Part shown: positions 8,966-16,345 of the stretch, piece after piece
Numbering within the stretch: the first letter of the stretch is position 1
How the letters are laid out: each line of letters opens with the position of its first letter
DNA from: a virus
DNA: 39,023 nt
Reading direction: 5' to 3' (one strand)
Virus record (IMG/VR): IMGVR_UViG_3300025138_005971
Span: 1 to 39,023 of that record
Made by a program: the position numbers and the translations under genes
Notes under the pieces: model-generated
What the model saw: only the letters and a program-made list of their open reading frames with translations
The model's database searches: none
What the model was told of the DNA's origin: nothing

Positions 8966-9342
8966 TGAACACAATAATTGAATACACGAAATATAAAACT
9001 TCTACTGGTGAAATATTAGAATGTGGTGCAACAAATGTGCAACTTTCAGAAGTTCCTTTAGAGTCAGGTCAGTCTGTTATAGAAGGTATATATGATGTTG
9101 GAGATTATAAAATAATCAGTGGTGAAGCAGTAGCACAAACAATAGATTTTTGGATAGGACTCAGGATTGAAAGAAATACCTTGCTCACTGAATCAGACTG
9201 GACACAAACAACAGATACGCCTTTATCAGATTCCAAAAAAGCAGAATGGGTTACTTATAGACAATCTTTAAGAGACTTACCTGCTGATAACTCAAGTGCA
9301 TCTTCAGCAGATGATGTAACTTTTCCAAGTGAGCCAAGCTAA
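8965..9342 (+). CDS. Tail fibre assembly chaperone-like protein
   Basis: A 125-residue protein whose ATG overlaps the stop of the fibre gene. The C-terminal half contains 'RIERNTLLTESDWTQTTDTPLSDSKKAEWVTYRQSLRDLP', cited here in parts: RNxLLxxxDWTQ, the PLS linker, and WxxYRQxLRDLP. This is the classic motif of phage tail assembly chaperone proteins (Phage_tail_APC type) encoded next to fibres. The N-terminal half is an unknown beta-rich domain. It probably helps fold or trimerise the upstream fibre, or is an accessory fibre-tip protein. Confidence 0.7.
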   Translation: MNTIIEYTKYKTSTGEILECGATNVQLSEVPLESGQSVIEGIYDVGDYKIISGEAVAQTIDFWIGLRIERNTLLTESDWTQTTDTPLSDSKKAEWVTYRQSLRDLPADNSSASSADDVTFPSEPS

Positions 9343-9692
9343 TGGACGCAGCAGTACAACTAATAAATGAAGTTGGTTTTCCAATAGCAGCAGCTATCGG
9401 TCTTGGTTTATTTATTTGGAAACTTATCAACAAAATTATTGATGGAATGGAAACTAAAGTAGATGTTCTTGATGAAAAAGTATCAGCACAAATATCAGAA
9501 ATTGAATCAAGACTGGGTGCAAAACTAGATTCACAACATGGTATTTTAGTAGCATTAATTGATAGAGTTAGGTCTGTAGACAATGAGATAATTAGACAAG
9601 ATACCCTTCTGAAGACTATACTTGGTGTACCACAACTAATGCACACCGATAGATTAGCAAAGGCGGATAGAGATGACCAAAGGAAAGACTGA
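9342..9692 (+). CDS. Membrane-anchored coiled-coil protein, holin-like candidate
   Basis: A 116-residue protein with one membrane segment (about 12-31, GFPIAAAIGLGLFIWKLINKI). A long amphipathic helix follows, with heptad-like spacing (VDVLDEKVSAQISEIESRLG, then LVALIDRVRSVDNEIIRQD). This topology recalls small BhlA-like or XhlA-like holin-associated proteins, and it lies at the junction of tail genes and the curli/lysis section. It starts at the stop of the previous gene (TAATG) and overlaps the CsgF-like gene by 20 bases. The lysis role is inferred only from topology and position. Confidence 0.45.
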   Translation: MDAAVQLINEVGFPIAAAIGLGLFIWKLINKIIDGMETKVDVLDEKVSAQISEIESRLGAKLDSQHGILVALIDRVRSVDNEIIRQDTLLKTILGVPQLMHTDRLAKADRDDQRKD

Positions 9693-10212
9693 AAAAAGAG
9701 GAAGACCTAGTAACGCAGAATTAAAGCGTAGAAAAGATGAACTAGAAAAAACTAGAATTTTATGGTTTCTCATGTTGTTTGGTATATTTCTCATTGTAGG
9801 TGTTTTTGTACAAAACCTAACAGCAGACCAAATAGTACACAAGTTTAAATCCCCTTCATTTAATGGGGTCAATACTTCCAGTCATTATTTGACAATAGAA
9901 AATCAAGAGTTTAATCGTAGAAAAGTTATTAAAGATGAAATTAAAGCTGCTATAGAAGAAGCAGAAAGAGACAAAGAGAACTCTACAGTTCAGAGGTTCA
10001 TAAGAAATTTTGAAAGTAGGGTATATGCAGAATTAAGCAGACAGCTTATCGCTAATTTATTTGGTGAAACACCACAGACCAGTGGAACTATATCATTAGA
10101 AGGAAATACGATAGAGTATTCTTCTGATGGTACATATTTAACACTTAAAATAACCGAAGCTGATGGAACAATTACAGAGATCAAAATACCTATTGGTTCT
10201 TTTACTTTCTAG
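9673..10212 (+). CDS. csgF: CsgF-like curli assembly factor with N-terminal signal anchor
   Basis: A 179-residue protein. Residues 1-29 are very basic (KRGRPSNAELKRRKDELEK). Residues 29-50 are a membrane segment ending QNLTADQ, after which cleavage could occur. The rest matches CsgF. 'VHKFKSPSFNGVN' corresponds to the CsgF N-terminal peptide (FxF-RNPNFGGNP in E. coli) that plugs the CsgG pore. A charged helix follows (about 80-115), then 'LSRQLIANLFGE', then a C-terminal beta pair (GNTIEYSSDGTYLTLKITEADGT) like '[23 protein letters not shown]'. In curli systems CsgF couples the secretion pore to fibre nucleation. It overlaps the CsgG-like gene by 50 bases. The long cationic region is unlike the short CsgF signal peptide. 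Confidence 0.85.
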   Translation: MTKGKTEKRGRPSNAELKRRKDELEKTRILWFLMLFGIFLIVGVFVQNLTADQIVHKFKSPSFNGVNTSSHYLTIENQEFNRRKVIKDEIKAAIEEAERDKENSTVQRFIRNFESRVYAELSRQLIANLFGETPQTSGTISLEGNTIEYSSDGTYLTLKITEADGTITEIKIPIGSFTF

Positions 10213-11032
10213 TTGCTCAATATTTGACCAGTACGAAGATACATACGAACAAAGATTTAAAGAAAATGATGTTGTCAGAATTGATGAACTACATAACAAA
10301 GAATTAACAAATGTAATCAAGCCTATAGTTCAACCTATAGTTGCTGTATATCCTTCAGCTTTTACAGACCAAACTGGACAAAGAAAAAGCAATAGTGAGT
10401 TTGCTTTATTTTCTACTGCAGTTACACAAGCACCATACACTTTATTAATAAGAGCTTTAAAACATGCTAGTAATGGTGAGTTTTTTAGAGTTGTAGAAAG
10501 AGTAGGTTTAGACAACCTAACGAAAGAAAGACAATTGATAAGGTCAGCTAGAGAACAATTTGCAAAAGAAGGTGAAAATGGAAATGTACCACCACTACTA
10601 TTTGCAGGTGTCTTGCTAGAGGGTGCTGTCATAAGTTATGATAGTAACTTGTCAACTGGTGGAATTGGTGCTAGGTATCTTGGAATAGGAACAAGCATAC
10701 AATATAGAGAAGACAATATAACAGTTAGTCTTCGTATGGTATCGGTTGCAACAGGCGAGATACTTATAGAAGTGTTAAGTCAAAAAACCATATTTAGTTA
10801 TGGAAAGTCAGAAGATGTTTTTAGATTCATAGAGATGGGTACTGAACTGGTTGAAGTGGAATTAGGTAATTCACGCAACGAGTCAACAACGATTGCTTTG
10901 ATGAAAGCTATTGAAGGAGCAGTCTTAGAACTAATAAATATCGGATACGATAGGAGTTTTTGGAAACATGAAGAACTTAAAATTGATAAGCCTGATTGTG
11001 ATGATGATTGCATCGCCACTTTACGCGGCTGA
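10163..11032 (+). CDS. csgG: CsgG-like curli secretion channel lipoprotein
   Basis: A 289-residue lipoprotein. The signal peptide ends in the lipobox LLSSC with Cys18. Similarity to E. coli CsgG runs nearly the whole length. 'TDQTGQ' and 'FSTAV' near 68-87 lie by the constriction loop, and 'RVVERVGLDNLTKERQLIR' at about 109-127 matches E. coli 'LERQGLQNLLNERKIIR'. 'YDSNLSTGGIGARYLGIG' is at about 159-176, and 'VSVATGEIL' and 'IFSYGKSEDVFRFI' follow. CsgG forms a nonameric outer-membrane pore exporting curli subunits. Aligning on FSTAV, the positions of E. coli Tyr51 and Asn55 appear to be Ser78 and Leu82, while Phe56 is kept (Phe83), so the gate may differ. It is encoded between the csgF-like and curlin-like genes, overlapping both. 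Confidence 0.93.
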   Translation: MEQLQRSKYLLVLLLSSCSIFDQYEDTYEQRFKENDVVRIDELHNKELTNVIKPIVQPIVAVYPSAFTDQTGQRKSNSEFALFSTAVTQAPYTLLIRALKHASNGEFFRVVERVGLDNLTKERQLIRSAREQFAKEGENGNVPPLLFAGVLLEGAVISYDSNLSTGGIGARYLGIGTSIQYREDNITVSLRMVSVATGEILIEVLSQKTIFSYGKSEDVFRFIEMGTELVEVELGNSRNESTTIALMKAIEGAVLELINIGYDRSFWKHEELKIDKPDCDDDCIATLRG

Positions 11033-11699
11033 TAACGAAATATATTTAGACCAAAGTGGTACTACGCTTAATTTAGACATTGAACAATTAGGTATCTCTA
11101 ACATTATTGGTGGGCTTAATTCATCAGCAGGAAGCCTCACAGCTTTTGATATTGATGGTACTACAATGACTATTGATATTAATATGATTGGTAATACTAA
11201 TAAATTCTTAGGTGATATATGGGCAGATAGCTTCACTGCTTTATACAACTTCACTGGTAATAGTAATGTCTTTACTATTCAAGTTGACCCTACTAATACT
11301 TTTGGTGCTGATTCTTCAAATCAAAATATTGCTGTAACAGGTTCAAGTAATACATTTACACTTAATCAAGGTACAACTGCATTAGCAGCTACTTTAGATT
11401 TAGATTGGATTATACAAGGCTCTAATAATACTGTAGTCTCAAATATCAATATTGATGGTGCAACCAACTACATGGATATAGATGGTTCAGACAATACAGT
11501 AAACTATACTGGTGCAGGTGTTACTGCTAGTGCAGGTGGTTATTTTTGGTTAGACCATACAGGTGGACAAAGAACATTCAATATTCAACAACTGAGTACA
11601 CAAGATAATGACTGGCTTAAAGTTATATCAATTGGGGGTAATGCTGCTTCTACTGTTTGTATTATTCAAAACGACCAAGGTACAAGCACAAGCTGCTGA
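10968..11699 (+). CDS. Secreted curlin-like repeat protein, candidate fibre subunit
   Basis: A 243-residue protein with a clear signal peptide (MKNLKLISLIVMMIASPLYA, cleavage after residue 20). The mature part is rich in Asn, Thr, Gly, Asp and Ile and poor in Lys. It carries repeated GxxN turns at Gly42, 75, 97, 125, 151 and 173, two of them in Q-x-G form (QLGISN, with the full curlin Q-x-G-x-x-N, and IQGSNN). Each is followed by alternating hydrophobic/polar residues as in beta-strand stacks. CsgA and CsgB have five regular repeats; these are more irregular (22-33 residues). Two cysteines (231 and 243) close the C terminus. With CsgG and CsgF upstream, the simplest role is the secreted substrate, but amyloid formation is inference. 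Confidence 0.7.
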   Translation: MKNLKLISLIVMMIASPLYAADNEIYLDQSGTTLNLDIEQLGISNIIGGLNSSAGSLTAFDIDGTTMTIDINMIGNTNKFLGDIWADSFTALYNFTGNSNVFTIQVDPTNTFGADSSNQNIAVTGSSNTFTLNQGTTALAATLDLDWIIQGSNNTVVSNINIDGATNYMDIDGSDNTVNYTGAGVTASAGGYFWLDHTGGQRTFNIQQLSTQDNDWLKVISIGGNAASTVCIIQNDQGTSTSC

Positions 11700-12726
11700 T
11701 ATAGGTGATATATCTGAACTTAATGGTTCAGCACAAATAGTCAGAGACAAGCCTTATGATGCTAATCTAAAATTTGCTATACAAAGCAATGATGAAGCTA
11801 TTACTACAAATGGCAGAATGGCTATTACCTTTTTAGATGAATCAACAGTAAGACTCACCGAACACTCACAACTTTTAATAGATGAATACATCTATGACCC
11901 TGACCCTAGTAAATCTAAAATGGCTCTTACCTTTGGTTTAGGTACAGCAAGATTTATAACAGGTAATCTTAATAGAATAGATAAACAAAATATAAAGTTG
12001 AAAACACCCACAGCTAATATCGCTATAAGGGGAACTGATTTTACTGCTACAGTTGATGAGTTGGGGAGATCGTTAATTATTCTTTTACCTGATGCTTTTG
12101 GTTTATCAAGTGGTGAGATAGAGGTAGTTACAGCTATGGGAAGTGTCATACTTAATAAACCTTTTGAAGCAACTACTGTAAATGTCTTTGAGTCAAAGCC
12201 AAGTAATCCAGTTATCTTAGATTTAACTTTAGATATTATTGATAATATGTTGATTGTCACACCACCAAAAAAAGAACTTAGTATTACAGAAGAAGTATCG
12301 CAAAACTCAAAAGAAAATATTTTAGATTTTAATGATTTAGATATAGACTATCTTGATGAAGATTTTTTATCTTCTGATGATTTAGAGTTTACAGAACTTG
12401 ATATTAACTATCTTGATACAAACTTTCTTGAAGATTTGTTAAATGTATTAGATTCATTAGCAATTAGTGATGATGAAGATGTTTTAGCTGATAGTGGTGG
12501 AATAGATTTAAAAGGTACAAGATTAGGTCAAGATACTGATACACAAATAACTACATTAATTGCAGGAGATGTAATTAGTGTTAGAAGAAGTGTTAATGAT
12601 TCTGTAAGGTTAGATTTAAATAGCAATGATGCTTATACTTTAATAATAATACAAGATGGTGTCTCTAATGTTGTTAAGATAAATGGTGGTGGAGATTCGG
12701 TTATAACTATAACGCAGAGTGAATAA
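11608..12726 (+). CDS. FecR-domain secreted protein with acidic repeats and C-terminal curlin motif
   Basis: A 372-residue protein. A signal peptide (about 1-29, ending KVQAQA) is followed by a FecR domain (about 31-195). That domain shows 'GSAQIVRDKP', 'AITTNGRMAITFLDESTVRLTEHSQL' in parts and the hallmark 'TPTANIAIRGTDFTATVD' (133-150). Residues 239-290 are acidic with a copied element (LDIDYLDEDFL and LDINYLDTNFL). The tail at about 343-372 reads YTLIIIQDGVSNVVKINGGG, a true Q-x-G-x-x-N curlin unit. FecR domains bind or sense in the periplasm. The fused curlin motif suggests contact with the fibre encoded next door. The gene overlaps the curlin-like gene by 92 bases. Confidence 0.8.
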   Translation: MTGLKLYQLGVMLLLLFVLFKTTKVQAQAADIGDISELNGSAQIVRDKPYDANLKFAIQSNDEAITTNGRMAITFLDESTVRLTEHSQLLIDEYIYDPDPSKSKMALTFGLGTARFITGNLNRIDKQNIKLKTPTANIAIRGTDFTATVDELGRSLIILLPDAFGLSSGEIEVVTAMGSVILNKPFEATTVNVFESKPSNPVILDLTLDIIDNMLIVTPPKKELSITEEVSQNSKENILDFNDLDIDYLDEDFLSSDDLEFTELDINYLDTNFLEDLLNVLDSLAISDDEDVLADSGGIDLKGTRLGQDTDTQITTLIAGDVISVRRSVNDSVRLDLNSNDAYTLIIIQDGVSNVVKINGGGDSVITITQSE

Positions 12727-13115
12727 TGAAATATTTATTATTAATATTGTCATCATTAGGTTTAAAAGGTGAACTAGACTTAACAATACCTATACAACCT
12801 GCTGTGTATGTGCCTTCTAAAGAATTTATTTTAAATTTAGGAGACTACAACGAGCCTCCAACAAGAAACCAAATAATATTTTTTTGGACTATAAATACTT
12901 TAGATGTTTATACAACTTATGAAGGTTTAAGAAAATGTATTAGATGTAAAGAAACTAATTTTCTTTTACCTGATAAACCACAGTTAGAAGAATTAATATT
13001 ACAAAAAGCTATAGTTGGTACTTACATAGCAAGAAATAGTAGTGAAGGTTTTATAAATGTTATAAATGTAAGTTTAGGATTAGTAGTTATAAGTAATTAC
13101 AAATATATAAAATGA
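12726..13115 (+). CDS. Small membrane-associated protein of unknown function (DUF5658-like pattern)
   Basis: A 129-residue protein linking the FecR and cyclase genes, with overlaps on both sides (TAATG at the start, ATGA at the end). The first 14 residues are hydrophobic and could be a short signal. The segment 'FFWTINTLDVYTTYEGLRK' followed by 'CIRCKETNFLLPDKP' and a second hydrophobic stretch (GFINVINVSLGLVVISNYK) recalls small membrane proteins with a 'D-x-x-(T)T-x-x-L ... E-xNPLhP' pattern, as in DUF5658-like proteins. The two Cys near 77-80 (CIRC) might bind metal or form a disulfide. Function is unknown; position suggests it belongs to the curli or signalling module. Confidence 0.6.
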   Translation: MKYLLLILSSLGLKGELDLTIPIQPAVYVPSKEFILNLGDYNEPPTRNQIIFFWTINTLDVYTTYEGLRKCIRCKETNFLLPDKPQLEELILQKAIVGTYIARNSSEGFINVINVSLGLVVISNYKYIK

Positions 13116-14890
13116 AGAAAATTTTATTACCTATAATTTTAGTATTATCACTACCGCTTATATTTCAAAGCACACCAACTGAGATAATTAAGCTAAGAAC
13201 TTTTGACTATTTAGTCAAAAAATATGAGCCTTCAGGTAACTTTGTAATCTTAAATATTACAGAAGAAGATGTTGAAAGAGAGGGTGGTTATCCACTACCT
13301 AGAAGAAGACTAGCACAAATACAAGTTGATTTAATAAATGAAGGTGCAATAGGTGTTGGTTGGGTTATATCTTTTCCACAAGCGGATAGAATGGGTGGAG
13401 ATCAAGTTTTTGCACAAACCCTTAGTTATGCACCATCTGTAATAGCTATGTTTGAAGATGGTAAAAACAAATACCCAAAGTCAACTGGTACTGTAATTAA
13501 AGGCAATCATATAGATGGTATAGTATCAAAGGGAGTCAAGGAAAACCTGAACACTCTAGCTAATAATACATTACAGGGATTAGCCATTGCTCCCACTGAA
13601 ATAGACCAACTTGTTCGTAGAATTCCATTGCTTGTAAGCACTCCTGATAAAGAATGGATTCCTGCATTTGGCACACAAATATATAAGGCATTGTTTGGTG
13701 TAAAGACATATATTATAAAAACTAATAATAATGGTATACAGGAAATATCAATTAGAGGAATACCACCTGTAAAAACTGATAGCTTAGGTCGTAAATGGAT
13801 AAGTTGGGTAGATACACCACAAACTGATTTACAAAAAATGAATGTTGCAGGTAAGTTTGTTTTTGTAGGAATAACTGCAAATGGAGTGATGCCGCAAATT
13901 GCAACACCTGTAGGATTGTTAGAGCCACATAAAATACAAGCTGCATTAGCAGAATCAATTTTAATACAAGACTCACCAACTATTCCAGATTGGAGTTTGG
14001 CAGCAGAATTAGCAATTTTTTTGATTTTTGTGAGCCTGTCGTGGCTTGTACTGCATTATTTAGGTATAACCTATGGTGTAAGTATGGGCATTTTTTTAAT
14101 GTGTTGCGTGGGTTTAGGCGGTTACACTTTAATACAAAATGGTTATCTTATTGATGTAACATGGACATTGATCTCACAATTTATTACAAGTGCAATAGGA
14201 TTTTATTTAAGATTTAGAGAACAATTTAAACTTAGATTACAAATAAAAAAACAATTTGAGCATTACTTAGACCCTAGACAAGTCAAGCAACTTCAAAAAA
14301 ACCCTGAACTATTAAAACTTGGTGGTGAAAAAAGATTCGCTACATTTTTATTCACTGATGTTCGTGGTTTTACAGCACTATCCGAAACATTAGAGCCTGA
14401 GCAAGTAACTTACATAATGAACAAAGCATTGACTGCACAACAAACTGCAGTTCAGGCACATGGTGGCATGGTAGATAAATATATAGGTGATGCAATGATG
14501 GCAATATTTAATGCACCTTTGGATTTAGAAAATCATGAAGAAAAAGCTATTGCATGTGCTATGGATATACAAAAAAATATGATAGAACTAAATTATGTAC
14601 TTGTTAATAGAGGTATTGCTCCTGTACAAATTGGTATTGGCATAAACACAGGTTATGCAGTTATTGGAAATATGGGAAGTGAAACAAGGTTTGATTACAC
14701 TGCTATTGGTGATGCTGTAAATATTGCTGCAAGACTTGAATCAGGAACAAAAAATGCTGGTGTTAATTTGTTAATTGGTCAAACAACAGAAAATGCGATA
14801 GAATTTGACTTAATACCTTTAGACCCAATAGAAGCTAAAGGCAAAAGTGAAAAGTTACAGGTGTATACATGGGATTCAAGTTATCAATAA
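13112..14890 (+). CDS. CHASE2-domain class III adenylyl cyclase
   Basis: A 592-residue membrane sensor enzyme. Residues 1-20 are a signal or first membrane segment. About 25-290 is a CHASE2 extracytoplasmic sensor (FDYLVKKYEPSGNFVILNI, then 'GGYPLPRRRLAQI' and 'KFVFVGITANGVMPQIATP'). Three membrane segments span about 295-366. The catalytic domain runs from about 408 to 586. Metal ligands are Asp416 (FLFTDVRGFT) and Asp460 (DKYIGDAMMAIF). The purine-selecting Lys456 and Thr530 (FDYTAIGDAVN) indicate ATP rather than GTP, and Asn537 and Arg541 complete the active site. All key residues are present, so it should make cAMP in the host cytoplasm in response to a periplasmic signal. CHASE2 cyclases are often neighbours of FecR proteins in bacteria. 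Confidence 0.92.
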   Translation: MKKILLPIILVLSLPLIFQSTPTEIIKLRTFDYLVKKYEPSGNFVILNITEEDVEREGGYPLPRRRLAQIQVDLINEGAIGVGWVISFPQADRMGGDQVFAQTLSYAPSVIAMFEDGKNKYPKSTGTVIKGNHIDGIVSKGVKENLNTLANNTLQGLAIAPTEIDQLVRRIPLLVSTPDKEWIPAFGTQIYKALFGVKTYIIKTNNNGIQEISIRGIPPVKTDSLGRKWISWVDTPQTDLQKMNVAGKFVFVGITANGVMPQIATPVGLLEPHKIQAALAESILIQDSPTIPDWSLAAELAIFLIFVSLSWLVLHYLGITYGVSMGIFLMCCVGLGGYTLIQNGYLIDVTWTLISQFITSAIGFYLRFREQFKLRLQIKKQFEHYLDPRQVKQLQKNPELLKLGGEKRFATFLFTDVRGFTALSETLEPEQVTYIMNKALTAQQTAVQAHGGMVDKYIGDAMMAIFNAPLDLENHEEKAIACAMDIQKNMIELNYVLVNRGIAPVQIGIGINTGYAVIGNMGSETRFDYTAIGDAVNIAARLESGTKNAGVNLLIGQTTENAIEFDLIPLDPIEAKGKSEKLQVYTWDSSYQ

Positions 14891-15258
14891 TACTAGGTGG
14901 TTTATTGCTAGTCTCAATAGCAGGTAGTGCTTGGTATATTGATAGACTTCAAGACAACATATCAACACTAAAAGGCAATCAAATAGCTTTAGAAAATTCT
15001 ATATCTATACAAAATGAATCTATAAAAACCTATCTTGCGAATCAGGAACAGGCACAAATGCAGATGCAATCATTAGAAAAAGACAAACAGGAAGCACTAA
15101 GAGAAGTAAACAAATTGCGAACAACCTTTGCAAAACATGATTTAGATAATTTAGCATTGAAGAAACCTAAGTTAATAGAAAACATTGTGAATAAAGGAAC
15201 TAAGAAAGTCAAAGAAGAATTAATAGTAATCACAAACCCAAGACAGTTTGATGAATAA
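14869..15258 (+). CDS. Inner-membrane spanin-like protein (i-spanin, Rz-like)
   Basis: A 129-residue protein with one N-terminal membrane segment (about 3-24, LSIILGGLLLVSIAGSAWYI). A long coiled coil follows (about 27-90, many Gln/Glu/Lys with heptads), then a basic C-terminal segment (PKLIENIVNKGTKKVKEELI). This is the i-spanin layout, in which the coiled coil crosses the periplasm and fuses the two membranes in the last step of lysis. The start lies 22 bases inside the cyclase gene. The following lipoprotein gene is its natural partner. Confidence 0.75.
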   Translation: MGFKLSIILGGLLLVSIAGSAWYIDRLQDNISTLKGNQIALENSISIQNESIKTYLANQEQAQMQMQSLEKDKQEALREVNKLRTTFAKHDLDNLALKKPKLIENIVNKGTKKVKEELIVITNPRQFDE

Positions 15259-15361
15259 TCTTAGACTAGAATATGCTTGGATGTTAAAACCAATAAGCAA
15301 TAGAGCTAAAAAAATTAGAGAACAAGCTAAAATTAAAGAAGCAAAAATAGTTGGAATAAAG

Positions 15362-15739
15362 ATGAAAGGAATATTAATATCTTTGTGTATTTTGTTACTT
15401 ACAAATTGTTCATTAATACCCACAGCACAACCAGTCAAAGTTGTAACAGTCGCAGAACCAGTTCCTATGTACCATCCACCTTTACCCCTAGAAGTGCAGT
15501 TGGTAGATATAGAATGGGAAATATTAACCCCTAAATTAATGAATGAGTACCTTTCTGAAGTAGAAAGTGGTTCTGCACCAGCAAGAGCTTATTACACTTT
15601 AACATCCAAAGATTATGAAAATCTAAGTATTAATATGGCAGAGATCAAAAGATATTTAAAAGATACATTGCATGTCATAGAGTTCTATAGAGAATACGAT
15701 AAAAAAGATAATGAAGAAAAGGTGTCAGATAACAAATAA
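15362..15739 (+). CDS. Lipoprotein, o-spanin-like partner
   Basis: The reading frame is open from an ATG at 15248, but I chose 15362, where a lipoprotein signal begins: MKGILISLCILLLTNC, with lipobox LLTNC and Cys at residue 16. The 125-residue product then has a Pro-rich, exposed stretch (PVPMYHPPLPLEVQL) and a helical C-terminal half ('YYTLTSKDYENLSINMAEIKRYLKDTLHVIEFYR'). Outer-membrane spanins are short Pro-rich lipoproteins encoded beside or inside i-spanin genes. The C-terminal domain is larger than usual and is shared with many marine phage proteins of unknown role. If 15248 is the start, a 38-residue basic leader would precede the signal, which is unlikely. Confidence 0.6.
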   Translation: MKGILISLCILLLTNCSLIPTAQPVKVVTVAEPVPMYHPPLPLEVQLVDIEWEILTPKLMNEYLSEVESGSAPARAYYTLTSKDYENLSINMAEIKRYLKDTLHVIEFYREYDKKDNEEKVSDNK

Positions 15740-15780
15740 TTTGATAGACTTTAGTTTCATTCATTATAGGAGAAAATATT

Positions 15781-15945
15781 ATGATGGGAATGATAGGAGA
15801 ATGGCTAGGTATAGTAACTGGAGTTGTTTGTGCAGCTTCTATAGTTTGCTCACTGACACCTACACCAAAAGATGATGCAATGATTTCAAAATTTTACAAA
15901 ATTTTAGAAGTTCTAGCATTAAATATTGGCAAAGCTAAGCAATAA
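15781..15945 (+). CDS. Small membrane protein, holin candidate (54 aa)
   Basis: An ATG with AGGAG eight bases upstream (15768-15772) opens a 54-codon frame beginning MMGMIGEWLGIVTGV. One membrane segment spans about 5-24, followed by 'SLTPTPKDDAMISKFYKILEVLALN' and a basic end. Small proteins with 'NLTPTPKDD' after one membrane helix are common in marine phages beside endolysins and are often annotated as holin-like. It sits between the spanin pair and the nuclease/endolysin. The good ribosome site argues that it is real. The holin role is inferred from size and context. Confidence 0.6.
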   Translation: MMGMIGEWLGIVTGVVCAASIVCSLTPTPKDDAMISKFYKILEVLALNIGKAKQ

Positions 15946-15948
15946 GCT

Positions 15949-16344
15949 ATGTCTAATAGCATTACACCATTCGTATACAATGCTTCATTGGATAGGGTAG
16001 TAGATGGAGACACCATAGATGTAGTGCTAGATTTAGGCTTTTCTGTAAAGCTTCACAAACAAAGAGTGAGATTAGCAGGAATTGATACGCCTGAATCACG
16101 AACAAGAAATTTAGAAGAGAAAGCATTAGGACTTAAAGCAAAAGATAGATTAATAGAATTATGCATTGGTTCTTTTAAAATACAATCATTAGGTAAAGGT
16201 AAATATGGCAGAATACTTGGTATCCCTTATACAGAAGATGGTGAAAGTATTTGCCAAATTCTCATCAATGAAAAACACGCAGTTGAATACTGGGGTGGAA
16301 AAAAAACAGGTAAAATCTTGGAAGATGGAACTTGGGGAGAATAA
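15949..16344 (+). CDS. Staphylococcal-nuclease-like (SNase) endonuclease
   Basis: A 131-residue thermonuclease-family protein. It shows the SNase pattern 'DRVVDGDTIDVVLDLGF' (15-31), 'RLAGIDTPESRT' (41-52), with Arg41, Asp46 and Glu49 in the positions of the catalytic Arg35, Asp40 and Glu43, and 'GKYGRILG' (84-91) with Arg88 like Arg87. 'HAVEYWGGKK' is the usual C-terminal element. These enzymes cut DNA and RNA with Ca2+. No signal peptide is visible, so it should act in the cytoplasm, perhaps on host DNA late in infection. Its stop is one base from the endolysin start. Confidence 0.85.
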   Translation: MSNSITPFVYNASLDRVVDGDTIDVVLDLGFSVKLHKQRVRLAGIDTPESRTRNLEEKALGLKAKDRLIELCIGSFKIQSLGKGKYGRILGIPYTEDGESICQILINEKHAVEYWGGKKTGKILEDGTWGE

Positions 16345-16345
16345 T

